Shown: positions 33,639 through 40,918 of the stretch, piece after piece
Layout of the letters: every line of letters begins with the position of its first letter
Position numbering within the stretch: position 1 is the first letter of the stretch
Source of the DNA: Eubacterium ramulus ATCC 29099
Lineage (GTDB): Bacteria; Bacillota; Clostridia; Lachnospirales; Lachnospiraceae
Length of the DNA stretch: 40,918 bases
Assembly: GCF_000469345.1 (NCBI RefSeq)
Contig: NZ_KI271175.1
Span: 8,995-49,912, forward strand
Reading direction: 5' to 3'
Notes under the pieces: model-generated
Seen by the model: the letters and a program-made list of their open reading frames with translations, nothing else
Database searches by the model: none
What the model was told of the DNA's origin: nothing
Made by a program: the position numbers and the translations under genes

Positions 33639-33730
33639 TTTTTTACTTCCTTGTGTCCATCTAAATGATGTGTATGCAATAATTGTCAGATAATTATTCG
33701 CAATCTGCCCACGCTACTTGCTTATTCACG

Positions 33731-34978
33731 TTAGAATCTGACTGCTCCTCCAACTACATTCCATACACCGTATGCATTTCTTACAGTTCCTGTATACCCA
33801 AAGTTGATGGCACCGTTCTCTACATACCACCAGCCACAGTTGCTGTCGTATACCAGTCCTGTGTAACCGAAGTTGATCGCACCGTTCTCTACATACCACC
33901 AGCCACAGTTACTGTCGTATACCAGTCCTGTGTAACCGAAGTTGATCGCACTGTTCTCTACATACCACCAGCCATAGTTGCTGTCATATACCAGTCCTGT
34001 GCGTACAAATGTGATCGTGCTGTTCTCCACATACCACCAGCCATATTCGTTTGCTGTCAGCCCTGTGAACGCAAATGTGATGGTTCCATTCTCTACATAC
34101 CACCAGCCACAGTTCTTGTCATTGTACAGACCTGTGTAGCCAAAATTGATATTGCCATTCTCTACATACCACCAGCCATAGTTGCTGTCATATACCAGTC
34201 CTGTGTAGCCATAGTCGATGGTTCCACCAACTACATACCACCAGCCATACTCACACTCAGCGAGCCCTGTATAATCAAAATCTACCGCACCGTCTTTGAT
34301 GTACCACCAGCCGCATACACTGTCATTGTACAGACCTGTGTACTCAGCATCTACTTTACCGGCTTTGACATAACGCCATCCGTAAACAGCATCATTGTAA
34401 AGTCCGTTATAAGTAGTATCTACTTCGCCTTCTTTTACATAGTAGATACCGTCTTCTCTCTCCTGAAGACCTGTGAACTCTCTTGCTTTGTCTCTGGTTG
34501 TTACATGTGCAGTCAGGTCAACCGGAGCTGTGCTCTCATTGCCGTCCGTGAAATACAGACCTTTGATCGCTACTTCTACCGGATCATCTACATATTTTAA
34601 TACTTTAAATTTTAATGCAAACGTTGCTTCCGAGAAGGTAGTATCTTTTGCAGATGTCAGGTAAGAGAAATTTCCTCCCGCAGTGGATACCATCGCTTTC
34701 TCCGGAAGATCTTTTTTCTCAAGTCCCTCAAATTCCAGTACAGTTTCATCGTAGTTTCCTTTTAATTTACCAAGAAAACCTCTCAGCTTCTGCTCCGTTT
34801 TTACAGTTACCGGGATTTCCACTGTTTCCCCGATATAAGCACTGACATCTCCTGTTGAGCAGTCTACTTTGTAACTTGCTGCTGCCTTTGCATCTACAGT
34901 TCCGCCTGCTGCAAACATTACTGCTGCTGCCATGACGGTTGCGCCAAGCAATGCTGTCAATTTCTTTCTGACTTTCAT
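33731..34978 (-). CDS. cohesin-like protein with 11 aromatic wall-type repeats
   Basis: This 415-residue secreted protein has a signal peptide (about 1-34) and a cohesin-like beta domain (about 36-160). The domain shows GETVEIPVTVK, LRGFLGKLKGNYDETVLEFEG-type strands and a late ATFALKFKVLKYV. Eleven tandem units of 22-23 residues follow (170-415), built on GLVYDSNYGWWYVENG and related forms. The repeats resemble choline- or glucan-binding and wall-type aromatic repeats and probably hold the protein on the cell surface. Two dockerin proteins are encoded directly upstream, which makes this the likely docking partner. Several repeat units are nearly identical at the DNA level, a sign of recent expansion. 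Cohesin identity is by pattern only. Confidence 0.72.
   Translation of the reverse strand: MKVRKKLTALLGATVMAAAVMFAAGGTVDAKAAASYKVDCSTGDVSAYIGETVEIPVTVKTEQKLRGFLGKLKGNYDETVLEFEGLEKKDLPEKAMVSTAGGNFSYLTSAKDTTFSEATFALKFKVLKYVDDPVEVAIKGLYFTDGNESTAPVDLTAHVTTRDKAREFTGLQEREDGIYYVKEGEVDTTYNGLYNDAVYGWRYVKAGKVDAEYTGLYNDSVCGWWYIKDGAVDFDYTGLAECEYGWWYVVGGTIDYGYTGLVYDSNYGWWYVENGNINFGYTGLYNDKNCGWWYVENGTITFAFTGLTANEYGWWYVENSTITFVRTGLVYDSNYGWWYVENSAINFGYTGLVYDSNCGWWYVENGAINFGYTGLVYDSNCGWWYVENGAINFGYTGTVRNAYGVWNVVGGAVRF
33795..34200. repeat. near-identical 69-bp coding repeats
   Basis: Inside the wall-repeat gene, 69-bp units encoding GLVYDSNxGWWYVENxAINFGYT recur in tandem, and the two nearest the C-terminus end differ by only a few bases. 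Older units further into the gene are more diverged. This points to recent unequal crossover or slippage and a variable repeat number. Confidence 0.7.
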
Positions 34979-35057
34979 GATTCTTCTCCTTTTCTTTTTT
35001 GGTGCCTTTTGTTTTATGATGTGCGTGTCAAAAGTTAATTTTGCTACTTACATCATT

Positions 35058-38000
35058 TTATAACGCTGCGGTAATCTGATCCATCAGAATCGCCGCATCC
35101 GTCATATCTACTACATGATCCCCGTTCAGATCTCCCATAGTCTGATCTACGCTCCTGCCCGCAGTAAGGGCATCCAGTATCCACGACAGATCCGTCATAT
35201 CGATTTTTCCGTCCTGATTCAGATCTCCCGGAGTCGGTGTTACGGGATCCGGCGGATTATCTCCACCGGTATATGCTGCGATATCAAGCTGCGCCCCATT
35301 GCTGAAACGCTGTGCATAACTCATTTCGTATAGATACAGGGTGCATTCCTCTTTTCCCAGCCCCGGAATGGTCACCACCTGGTCTCCTGCATGGATCGCA
35401 ATACGCTGTCCCTGGGACTTCACCTCATTGGCAGCCGGAATATCAGCATACGCCCCACGGTAGGCCGGCAGGTAATACAGATACCCGTCAATCTTCGCAT
35501 GGATCCGGAGTGTCACGGAATCTGCGGTACGATTCGTCACATTCTCCCGGTCAATGGTAAATTCCGGCCAGTCATTGTTCCGGTACAGATTTATATAATA
35601 GCTGCGTGTAGTCACACCATCCTCTGCTGTCACTGTAATGCAGATACGCGCCGGATCTGTCTCAGATAACGGCCGCACTTTGTAGCGGGCACGGATCTGA
35701 TCATCAAAAGCTGCCGTGGCCGGTGTGATTTCCTGTCCTGAACGGACCCCATCCACACCATATACTGCTGTCACTTTAACCGTCGCCTTGCTGTCTGCTG
35801 CTACCGGCCAGATATAATACGGTTCTCTGTCCTTTCCACTTCCGAAAAGTGAAGAATTGTACTCCGTGATATCCGGCTGGAATGCGGGTTCCATTTCCAT
35901 CTCAAATACATTCACGATAGTGGAAAAACTGACCTGCAGCTGACTGAGACTGGTGTCACTGCTCTTCGTATGAATCGAAAACCGGTACGTTCTGGTCTGT
36001 CCCTCTCTGCCAAGCATTACGGAAAGTTCTGCTTTGCCGTCCACCAGCCGGATCTTCTGCTCTGCTCCTTCCTTACCGTTCACCGTCACAAGCGTTCCAT
36101 CAGACACTTCAAACTTCATAGTAACCTCAGAAGTTCCTGCATCCAGGATCACCGTATGGTTTTCTGCCTGCCCGTCAAACGCTCCGCCATCATCAACGAC
36201 GGCATTTCCGTCTGAAATGATAACATTTTCCAGATACAGGGAGGAAGATTTGATGGCATACATCCAACCGGATTCATACCGGACATACAGATTGCCATTT
36301 TTATCTGCCAGCACGGTACCGCTGCCGTTTCCATAGACCTCGCTCTGCTGATAAAGCAGCCCGCTGCCCTCGCCCGGGCTGGTAAGCCCTGCTTTATCTT
36401 TCAGCAGATAGATACTTCCATTTGTACTGTCTGTCGTAAAATATACGTAGACATATCCGGTCTGTTCTTCATAAGCTGTGGTCAGTGTACCGCTTCCTTT
36501 CGGGAATCCGCTGACATTCATCTGGTAAGCCAGGCTCAGTGTACCGTCTTTTCCGATATCCACCACATTCAGATGATACGGACTGTGAATTGTGCCATAC
36601 GAATCCTTACCGGCACTTCCCACATAAAGTCTTCCCTGATATATCAGAGGGGTTCCACAGATTGTGTCATCCAGTCTGATCTGCTGTGCATGCTCTGTAT
36701 CCGGCAATCCGTCCTCTGTCAGTGGATATGCACATACATATCCGTTCTCTGTGGAAAAATAGATGCTGCCGGATGCATAACTGATGGCACTGGAAGGTGC
36801 TCCCAATTCGGTGGAAAGTGTGAGCGTCTGTACGGTTTCTCCGGTTTTCTTATTCAGGCAGTACAGACTGCCGGAACGGCCGCAGGCGTACAGATATGTT
36901 TCACCGGTATAAACACCGCTGCGGTAATAACCGCCGCTGTCATACTTCCGCCAGATTGGTGTCTTGTCCTCATCCTTCTGATCCACATTTTCATCTGCTG
37001 CGTTCAGACAGACAAGATTGCCATCTGCAAATCCTGCATACAGATATCCGGAATCATATCGGAGTGCGGTCGCTGTATTTCCTCCGATGACATCCGTATA
37101 AAGCCACAGCGATTCCAGATCTTTTGCTCGGAATGCCTGAATTCTTCCGTTCACCAGCGGAACAAAAATCATACCGTCCGCATACAGCGGTTTTGTAAAA
37201 GCACTGTTGCCTTTGCCCCGCATCTTTACGGACTTCACGGTCTCCCCGGTGTTCCGGTCCAGATAATACAGATATTGTCCCTGGAAACTGCAGATGTACT
37301 GCTCGACCAGGATACCATCGCTGATGCTGTTGGTATAATCCCCGTATGTACCATACTGTTTTTTCCATTTTACTTCTGCACCGGAAAGAGATTCCGGTGT
37401 CTGGGCTTCCAGGATGTTCTGATTGTCCTCCGTCTTCCAGTAGCTGCCCCATTCTGCGTTCAGCTGTTCCTGCTGACTGTCTGAGCCTTTTTTTAATGTA
37501 ATCTGTTTTGTTTCACTATCCTTCACCTTAAAGGTTCCGGACTGTGACTGATAGCCCGGTGCCGATATCGTATAGGAATAAGCGGCACCTTTGATCAGTT
37601 CAAATGTTCCATTTTTCGGATCGATCTTCACTTTATCCGCATCATAGATGGAAACAACGGCATCCGCCGGTTCTGTATGTACGGATACATAGCAGATCTC
37701 ATCCACATAAACGGTCACCACATATTCATAAGGTGATGACAGTGTTCCGTCTCCAGCCTGCAATACCAGCCGGATCTGACCATCGGTACGGTCTGCGATA
37801 TCCACCGTATACGCACCATCCTCCGCTGCTTCTCCGTTTACGGTCAGACAGGTACTTGTCTTCTCCGCTCCGGTCATAGACAGATGGATCTGCTTTCTGC
37901 TGGACGGAACATGGAGGGAATACTGAAATGTCCGTTTGTCAAATGCCGGTGTGTATGCCAGCTTTGTTCCTTCATCATCTGTCAGTGTAAAGCCGCCCAG

Positions 38001-38756
38001 ATACGTGCCACGCACCACCTGAATATGATAGTTCTCCTGATTCTCTCCGTCTTTCACTTCGATAACCAGATCCTTCGGCTCAATATTGTAAGCTTTCAGA
38101 AGTCTTCCGGTGGAAGCACTGGTCAGGGATGTCACTTCATCCGACGGCAGATTCACTGCCACTTCCTGTCCGGAAGTCACGTCTGTGAATCTGGCTGTGA
38201 TCTGTGCATTCTGCGCATCATCCCGCAGCTGTGGTCTGACAAATACCACATTGGTGCTCTCCGGCACCCGCAGGGTATATTCCCGCACACCCTCCGTTGC
38301 TTCCGTCAGTTCATAACGGTTGCTTCCGGAACTGTTCTGCATAAATACCATACTTTCCAGCATCGGCTCCTGTACGGTCACAAGTACCCGGCAGGTGGCA
38401 GTATAAGTTCCAACCTTTACTGTAATGACGGCTGTGCCGCCTTCGCCCTCCGGTGCTGTCACTGTGGCTGTCTTTCCATCCTGGGTTACCTGCACTACAT
38501 CTGTGTCATCGGAACTCCAGATAACATCCGGCTGTTCTGTGGTATTCTCCGGCAGGAAAGATACCGTCAGGGTCTTACTTTCCCCGGTCTTCATCACCAG
38601 ACTTGTTTTGCTGAGACGGATCCCCTCCATCACAACCTGTCCTGTCTGGCTGCTCACCGCCGCCTGCATGGGCTGTGGAAGGATGGCCGAAATGACAAGG
38701 AACAGTGTCAGCAGCCATGCTAGCCTTTTTGTAGTTTTCTTCTGTCTCCCTGTCAT
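35058..38756 (-). CDS. secreted beta-propeller protein with dockerin domain
   Basis: This 1232-residue protein has, in order, a signal peptide (about 1-33), a BIG2-like Ig domain (about 40-127), two cadherin-like beta-sandwich domains (about 130-350) and a PEGA-type domain (about 352-428). A PQQ-type beta-propeller (about 432-850) follows, with blades such as YLYYLDRNTGETV, YLYACGRSGSLYCLN and IYFSTENGYVCAYPL. More beta-sandwich domains (about 855-1090) and a C-terminal dockerin (1176-1232) end it. The dockerin has two calcium loops, DLNQDGKIDMTD and DLNGDHVVDMTD. GAGGAG precedes the ATG. The propeller lacks obvious PQQ-dehydrogenase active-site context and probably binds rather than catalyses. 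It is a paralogue of the gene upstream and precedes the cohesin-like gene by 79 bases. Confidence 0.85.
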   Translation of the reverse strand: MTGRQKKTTKRLAWLLTLFLVISAILPQPMQAAVSSQTGQVVMEGIRLSKTSLVMKTGESKTLTVSFLPENTTEQPDVIWSSDDTDVVQVTQDGKTATVTAPEGEGGTAVITVKVGTYTATCRVLVTVQEPMLESMVFMQNSSGSNRYELTEATEGVREYTLRVPESTNVVFVRPQLRDDAQNAQITARFTDVTSGQEVAVNLPSDEVTSLTSASTGRLLKAYNIEPKDLVIEVKDGENQENYHIQVVRGTYLGGFTLTDDEGTKLAYTPAFDKRTFQYSLHVPSSRKQIHLSMTGAEKTSTCLTVNGEAAEDGAYTVDIADRTDGQIRLVLQAGDGTLSSPYEYVVTVYVDEICYVSVHTEPADAVVSIYDADKVKIDPKNGTFELIKGAAYSYTISAPGYQSQSGTFKVKDSETKQITLKKGSDSQQEQLNAEWGSYWKTEDNQNILEAQTPESLSGAEVKWKKQYGTYGDYTNSISDGILVEQYICSFQGQYLYYLDRNTGETVKSVKMRGKGNSAFTKPLYADGMIFVPLVNGRIQAFRAKDLESLWLYTDVIGGNTATALRYDSGYLYAGFADGNLVCLNAADENVDQKDEDKTPIWRKYDSGGYYRSGVYTGETYLYACGRSGSLYCLNKKTGETVQTLTLSTELGAPSSAISYASGSIYFSTENGYVCAYPLTEDGLPDTEHAQQIRLDDTICGTPLIYQGRLYVGSAGKDSYGTIHSPYHLNVVDIGKDGTLSLAYQMNVSGFPKGSGTLTTAYEEQTGYVYVYFTTDSTNGSIYLLKDKAGLTSPGEGSGLLYQQSEVYGNGSGTVLADKNGNLYVRYESGWMYAIKSSSLYLENVIISDGNAVVDDGGAFDGQAENHTVILDAGTSEVTMKFEVSDGTLVTVNGKEGAEQKIRLVDGKAELSVMLGREGQTRTYRFSIHTKSSDTSLSQLQVSFSTIVNVFEMEMEPAFQPDITEYNSSLFGSGKDREPYYIWPVAADSKATVKVTAVYGVDGVRSGQEITPATAAFDDQIRARYKVRPLSETDPARICITVTAEDGVTTRSYYINLYRNNDWPEFTIDRENVTNRTADSVTLRIHAKIDGYLYYLPAYRGAYADIPAANEVKSQGQRIAIHAGDQVVTIPGLGKEECTLYLYEMSYAQRFSNGAQLDIAAYTGGDNPPDPVTPTPGDLNQDGKIDMTDLSWILDALTAGRSVDQTMGDLNGDHVVDMTDAAILMDQITAAL

Positions 38757-38842
38757 TTGGTTCTCCTCTCAGTCTGTTCTAAAATTGCTGTCGTCTTTTC
38801 CGAATCAATTGGCTGCGTCAATTGTTCAGATATTCTGGATGT

Positions 38843-40918
38843 TTATTTCTCGGTCAGCGTATCTAATAAAACAGAAACATCTGTCATATCAACAACACCG
38901 TCGCCATTGATATCACCGGTGGATAAGGATACAGATTCATTCTCTGTAATCTTGTCCAGTAATACGGCTACGTCTGTCAGATCTACGACATCGTCTTTGT
39001 TGACATCACCAAGTGTCCAGAGTCCCTTCAGAGATACGCTGCGGATTCTGGATGCTTTTCCATCTTCCTGTTTCAGAAGCATGTATACGTTATAGCCTGC
39101 TTTTGTCAGGCCTGTCAGTTCTAACGTATTCTCACCGGCAACAACATCTACAACCTTGCCCTCTTTTACGATGGTTTCTGCGTCCGGGGCTGCTTTATCA
39201 GCTTCCTGTGCCAGATAGTACAATGTACCTGCTTTGTTTGCTGTAACAGCTACTTTTGCTGCATTATCTGTACGTTCAACAACTGCATTCTCACCTAATG
39301 TCAAGGTTGGCAGTGCATCATTCGTATACAGAGTAATCAGATAATCCCTGCTTTGTGTTCCGTCTGCAGAAGTAACGGTAAGTTTTATCGCAGCTGTAGT
39401 GGCAACTCCTGCCCCATATTCAGCAAACTCTACTTCGACAAATGTTTCTCCTTTATAGTTTGTACGAATATTCAGCTCAGTTCCTTCCGGCAATGTACCA
39501 CCGTTATAATCATCAATTCCACTTACGGCTGTTGCCTTAATTGTATCTGTGCTATTATTCTTAACAAACCATACATAACCGCTCATAATCTCCTTTGCAG
39601 AACTATATCCTGCAAGATAATCTGTCTTTACTGGATTGAATTCCGGATCCATCACATAGTTCTTGCCCATTCCATTATTTGGACTAGTATATACATACAT
39701 ATTGCTCAATGTCGGGCCACGGTAAATAGCAAAATTGTAAACTCTGGTATCTTCACCATTTACAAGTGTAACTTCTACATTTGTATTGTCTCCGGTTAAG
39801 GTAATATCCTGTTTTGCACCTTGAACACCATTAATGCGTACTTCTGTGCCCTCATTCGCAGTCAGATTTAATGTTACTTTTTCCGTACCCTGATCCACAT
39901 TAAACCAGTGCTCTGCCACGCTGCCTGCAAAGTTTTTTCCGCCATCAAGCACTGCATTGCCACCAATCATTTCAATATTTTTCAAGTATGCATTGGAACG
40001 TTTCAATGCCATCTGCCATGCGGAATCATTTTTCAGGTAGATTGTTCCGTCGCTGTCCGCTACCGCACTTGCGATACAATACTGCTCATGGCTCGGCGTA
40101 TACAATAATCCACTCTCCGGATCAGCCTCTGTCATGCCCGGTTTATCTTTTACCATGTACAGGGAACCTTTTGCACTGTTTACCAGGAAGTATACATATA
40201 CATATCCTGTCTCATCCTCGTAACCGTTGATGATCAGTCCGGATGTCTGGCAGTAACCAAAATCAGTCTTGGTCGGAACCAGATAAGCTTTACTCATGGC
40301 ACCGTTCTCCGGGTTGATATCTGCTACCAGGATAGATGCGCCGTCCTCGCCAAAGGCACTTCCACCAGAGATACCGATGTAGAGACGGTTGTTGTAGATG
40401 GCCGGTGTACAGGTACTTGCACCACCAAAGTATAACGGCTCGATCAGGTTCTCCAAATCCACCTTGCCATCTGCTGTCAGGTTATAAGAGTAGAGATATC
40501 CGCTCTGTGTAGAGAAATAGATTCTTCCATTGTAATAGGAAACATCACTTCTTACTTTATCAGCCTTTGTCTGAATACGCTGTACTGTCACACCAGTATT
40601 TTTATCCATAACCATCAGTGCACCGCCGGCGTCTACTGAGAATACATAGTTGTCATTCGTCCATGCGCCTGCCCACCAGTAACCTGCGGTACTGTAATTG
40701 GTCCATAATGCAGTCTTCATCTCTGTCTGATCAGACGGATCTTCATCTGTCGCTGTCAGACACACGAAATCACCCTGCTGGAATCCCACATAAATCCTTC
40801 CGTTGTCATAACGGATCGGGCTGTTACAGGAACCTTTTCTTCCTTTGTAGCACCAGAGAGACTCCAATGTAGAAGCATTAAAGCATTGGATACCGCCGCC
40901 CAGCGGAACGAAGATCAT
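38843..40918 (-). CDS. beta-propeller protein with dockerin domain, 5' end outside window
   Basis: The 691 visible residues begin inside a PQQ-type beta-propeller: MIFVPLGGGIQCFNAS aligns with an internal MIFVPLVNGRIQAFRA of the downstream paralogue. The true start therefore lies beyond the window. Propeller blades fill about residues 1-310, beta-sandwich domains about 315-620, and a dockerin about 636-691 with calcium loops DVNKDDVVDLTD and DINGDGVVDMTD. Matching segments such as YVYVYFLVNSAKGSLYMVKDK here and YVYVYFTTDSTNGSIYLLKDK in the next gene show tandem duplication. The 86-base gap before the next gene carries only a weak CAATTG inverted repeat. The role is presumably the same as its paralogue: a surface-docked ligand-binding propeller. 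Confidence 0.85.
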   Translation of the reverse strand: MIFVPLGGGIQCFNASTLESLWCYKGRKGSCNSPIRYDNGRIYVGFQQGDFVCLTATDEDPSDQTEMKTALWTNYSTAGYWWAGAWTNDNYVFSVDAGGALMVMDKNTGVTVQRIQTKADKVRSDVSYYNGRIYFSTQSGYLYSYNLTADGKVDLENLIEPLYFGGASTCTPAIYNNRLYIGISGGSAFGEDGASILVADINPENGAMSKAYLVPTKTDFGYCQTSGLIINGYEDETGYVYVYFLVNSAKGSLYMVKDKPGMTEADPESGLLYTPSHEQYCIASAVADSDGTIYLKNDSAWQMALKRSNAYLKNIEMIGGNAVLDGGKNFAGSVAEHWFNVDQGTEKVTLNLTANEGTEVRINGVQGAKQDITLTGDNTNVEVTLVNGEDTRVYNFAIYRGPTLSNMYVYTSPNNGMGKNYVMDPEFNPVKTDYLAGYSSAKEIMSGYVWFVKNNSTDTIKATAVSGIDDYNGGTLPEGTELNIRTNYKGETFVEVEFAEYGAGVATTAAIKLTVTSADGTQSRDYLITLYTNDALPTLTLGENAVVERTDNAAKVAVTANKAGTLYYLAQEADKAAPDAETIVKEGKVVDVVAGENTLELTGLTKAGYNVYMLLKQEDGKASRIRSVSLKGLWTLGDVNKDDVVDLTDVAVLLDKITENESVSLSTGDINGDGVVDMTDVSVLLDTLTEK

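Noticed and set aside
33575-33679. Extended N-terminus of the stalked DUF4430 protein
   Set aside because: It would translate a terminator-like hairpin and put 35 polar residues before the membrane anchor; the ATG at 33574 has a proper ribosome site.
33795-34450. Regular repeats resembling a CRISPR array
   Set aside because: The units are contiguous 66-69 bp coding repeats in frame, with no constant short repeat and variable spacers and no cas genes.
33683-34600. Plus-strand ORF of 305 codons with regular repeats rich in IPPA and VVYQSC
   Set aside because: The repeats are the reverse reading of the aromatic wall-repeat gene. The signal peptide, ribosome site and domain logic are all on the minus strand.
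31214-38842. Cobalamin riboswitch in the gaps of the surface/uptake locus
   Set aside because: The gaps visible here are under 160 bases and none shows a B12-box pattern. One could exist upstream of 40918, outside the window.

Overview
The window looks like a Gram-positive, anaerobic Clostridia chromosome, most likely Lachnospiraceae. The reasons are strong AGGAGG-type ribosome sites, a class III fructose-1,6-bisphosphatase, the DapL route to diaminopimelate, a lysine riboswitch, and large surface proteins with dockerin, cohesin-like, wall-repeat and GLUG/helical repeats. All genes except the MATE pump (276-1610) and typA (12748-14577) are on the minus strand. I see no tRNA, rRNA, CRISPR array or transposase.

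Region 1 (1-6900), efflux: a MATE exporter has a leader with two copies of a 31-bp repeat and a long hairpin. A small element with 23-bp perfect terminal inverted repeats separates it from a convergent operon of a MarR regulator and a heterodimeric ABC exporter. That operon has a textbook promoter overlapped by paired MarR-like operators.

Region 2 (6900-16190), housekeeping: a lysine riboswitch with its own promoter and terminator precedes dapA-dapB-fbp. Next come a corrinoid adenosyltransferase-like gene, a two-OB-fold SSB-like gene, typA on the plus strand, and dapL, which is preceded by a long perfect inverted repeat.

Region 3 (16190-40918), accessory surface and uptake locus, all on the minus strand. 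In transcription order it encodes two paralogous dockerin-tailed beta-propeller proteins (the first cut by the window edge), a cohesin-like protein with 11 aromatic wall-type repeats, a membrane-anchored protein ending in a DUF4430 (transcobalamin C-terminal-like) domain, MoxR ATPase, DUF58 protein, a transglutaminase-like membrane protein with Ser in place of the catalytic Cys, a 1653-residue GLUG/helical-repeat surface protein, an alpha/alpha-toroid surface protein, a small DUF4430 protein, and an ECF transporter (EcfT, fused double EcfA, S component).

The toroid plus DUF4430 pair matches the two-domain plan of eukaryotic intrinsic factor and transcobalamin, split over two adjacent genes directly upstream of an ECF importer. 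My working model is a surface-assembled vitamin-capture machine, plausibly for corrinoids. In it, propellers dock on a wall-held cohesin protein, intrinsic-factor-like proteins capture the ligand at the membrane, and the ECF transporter imports it. The domain architecture is read from the sequence; the ligand and the physical assembly are inference.
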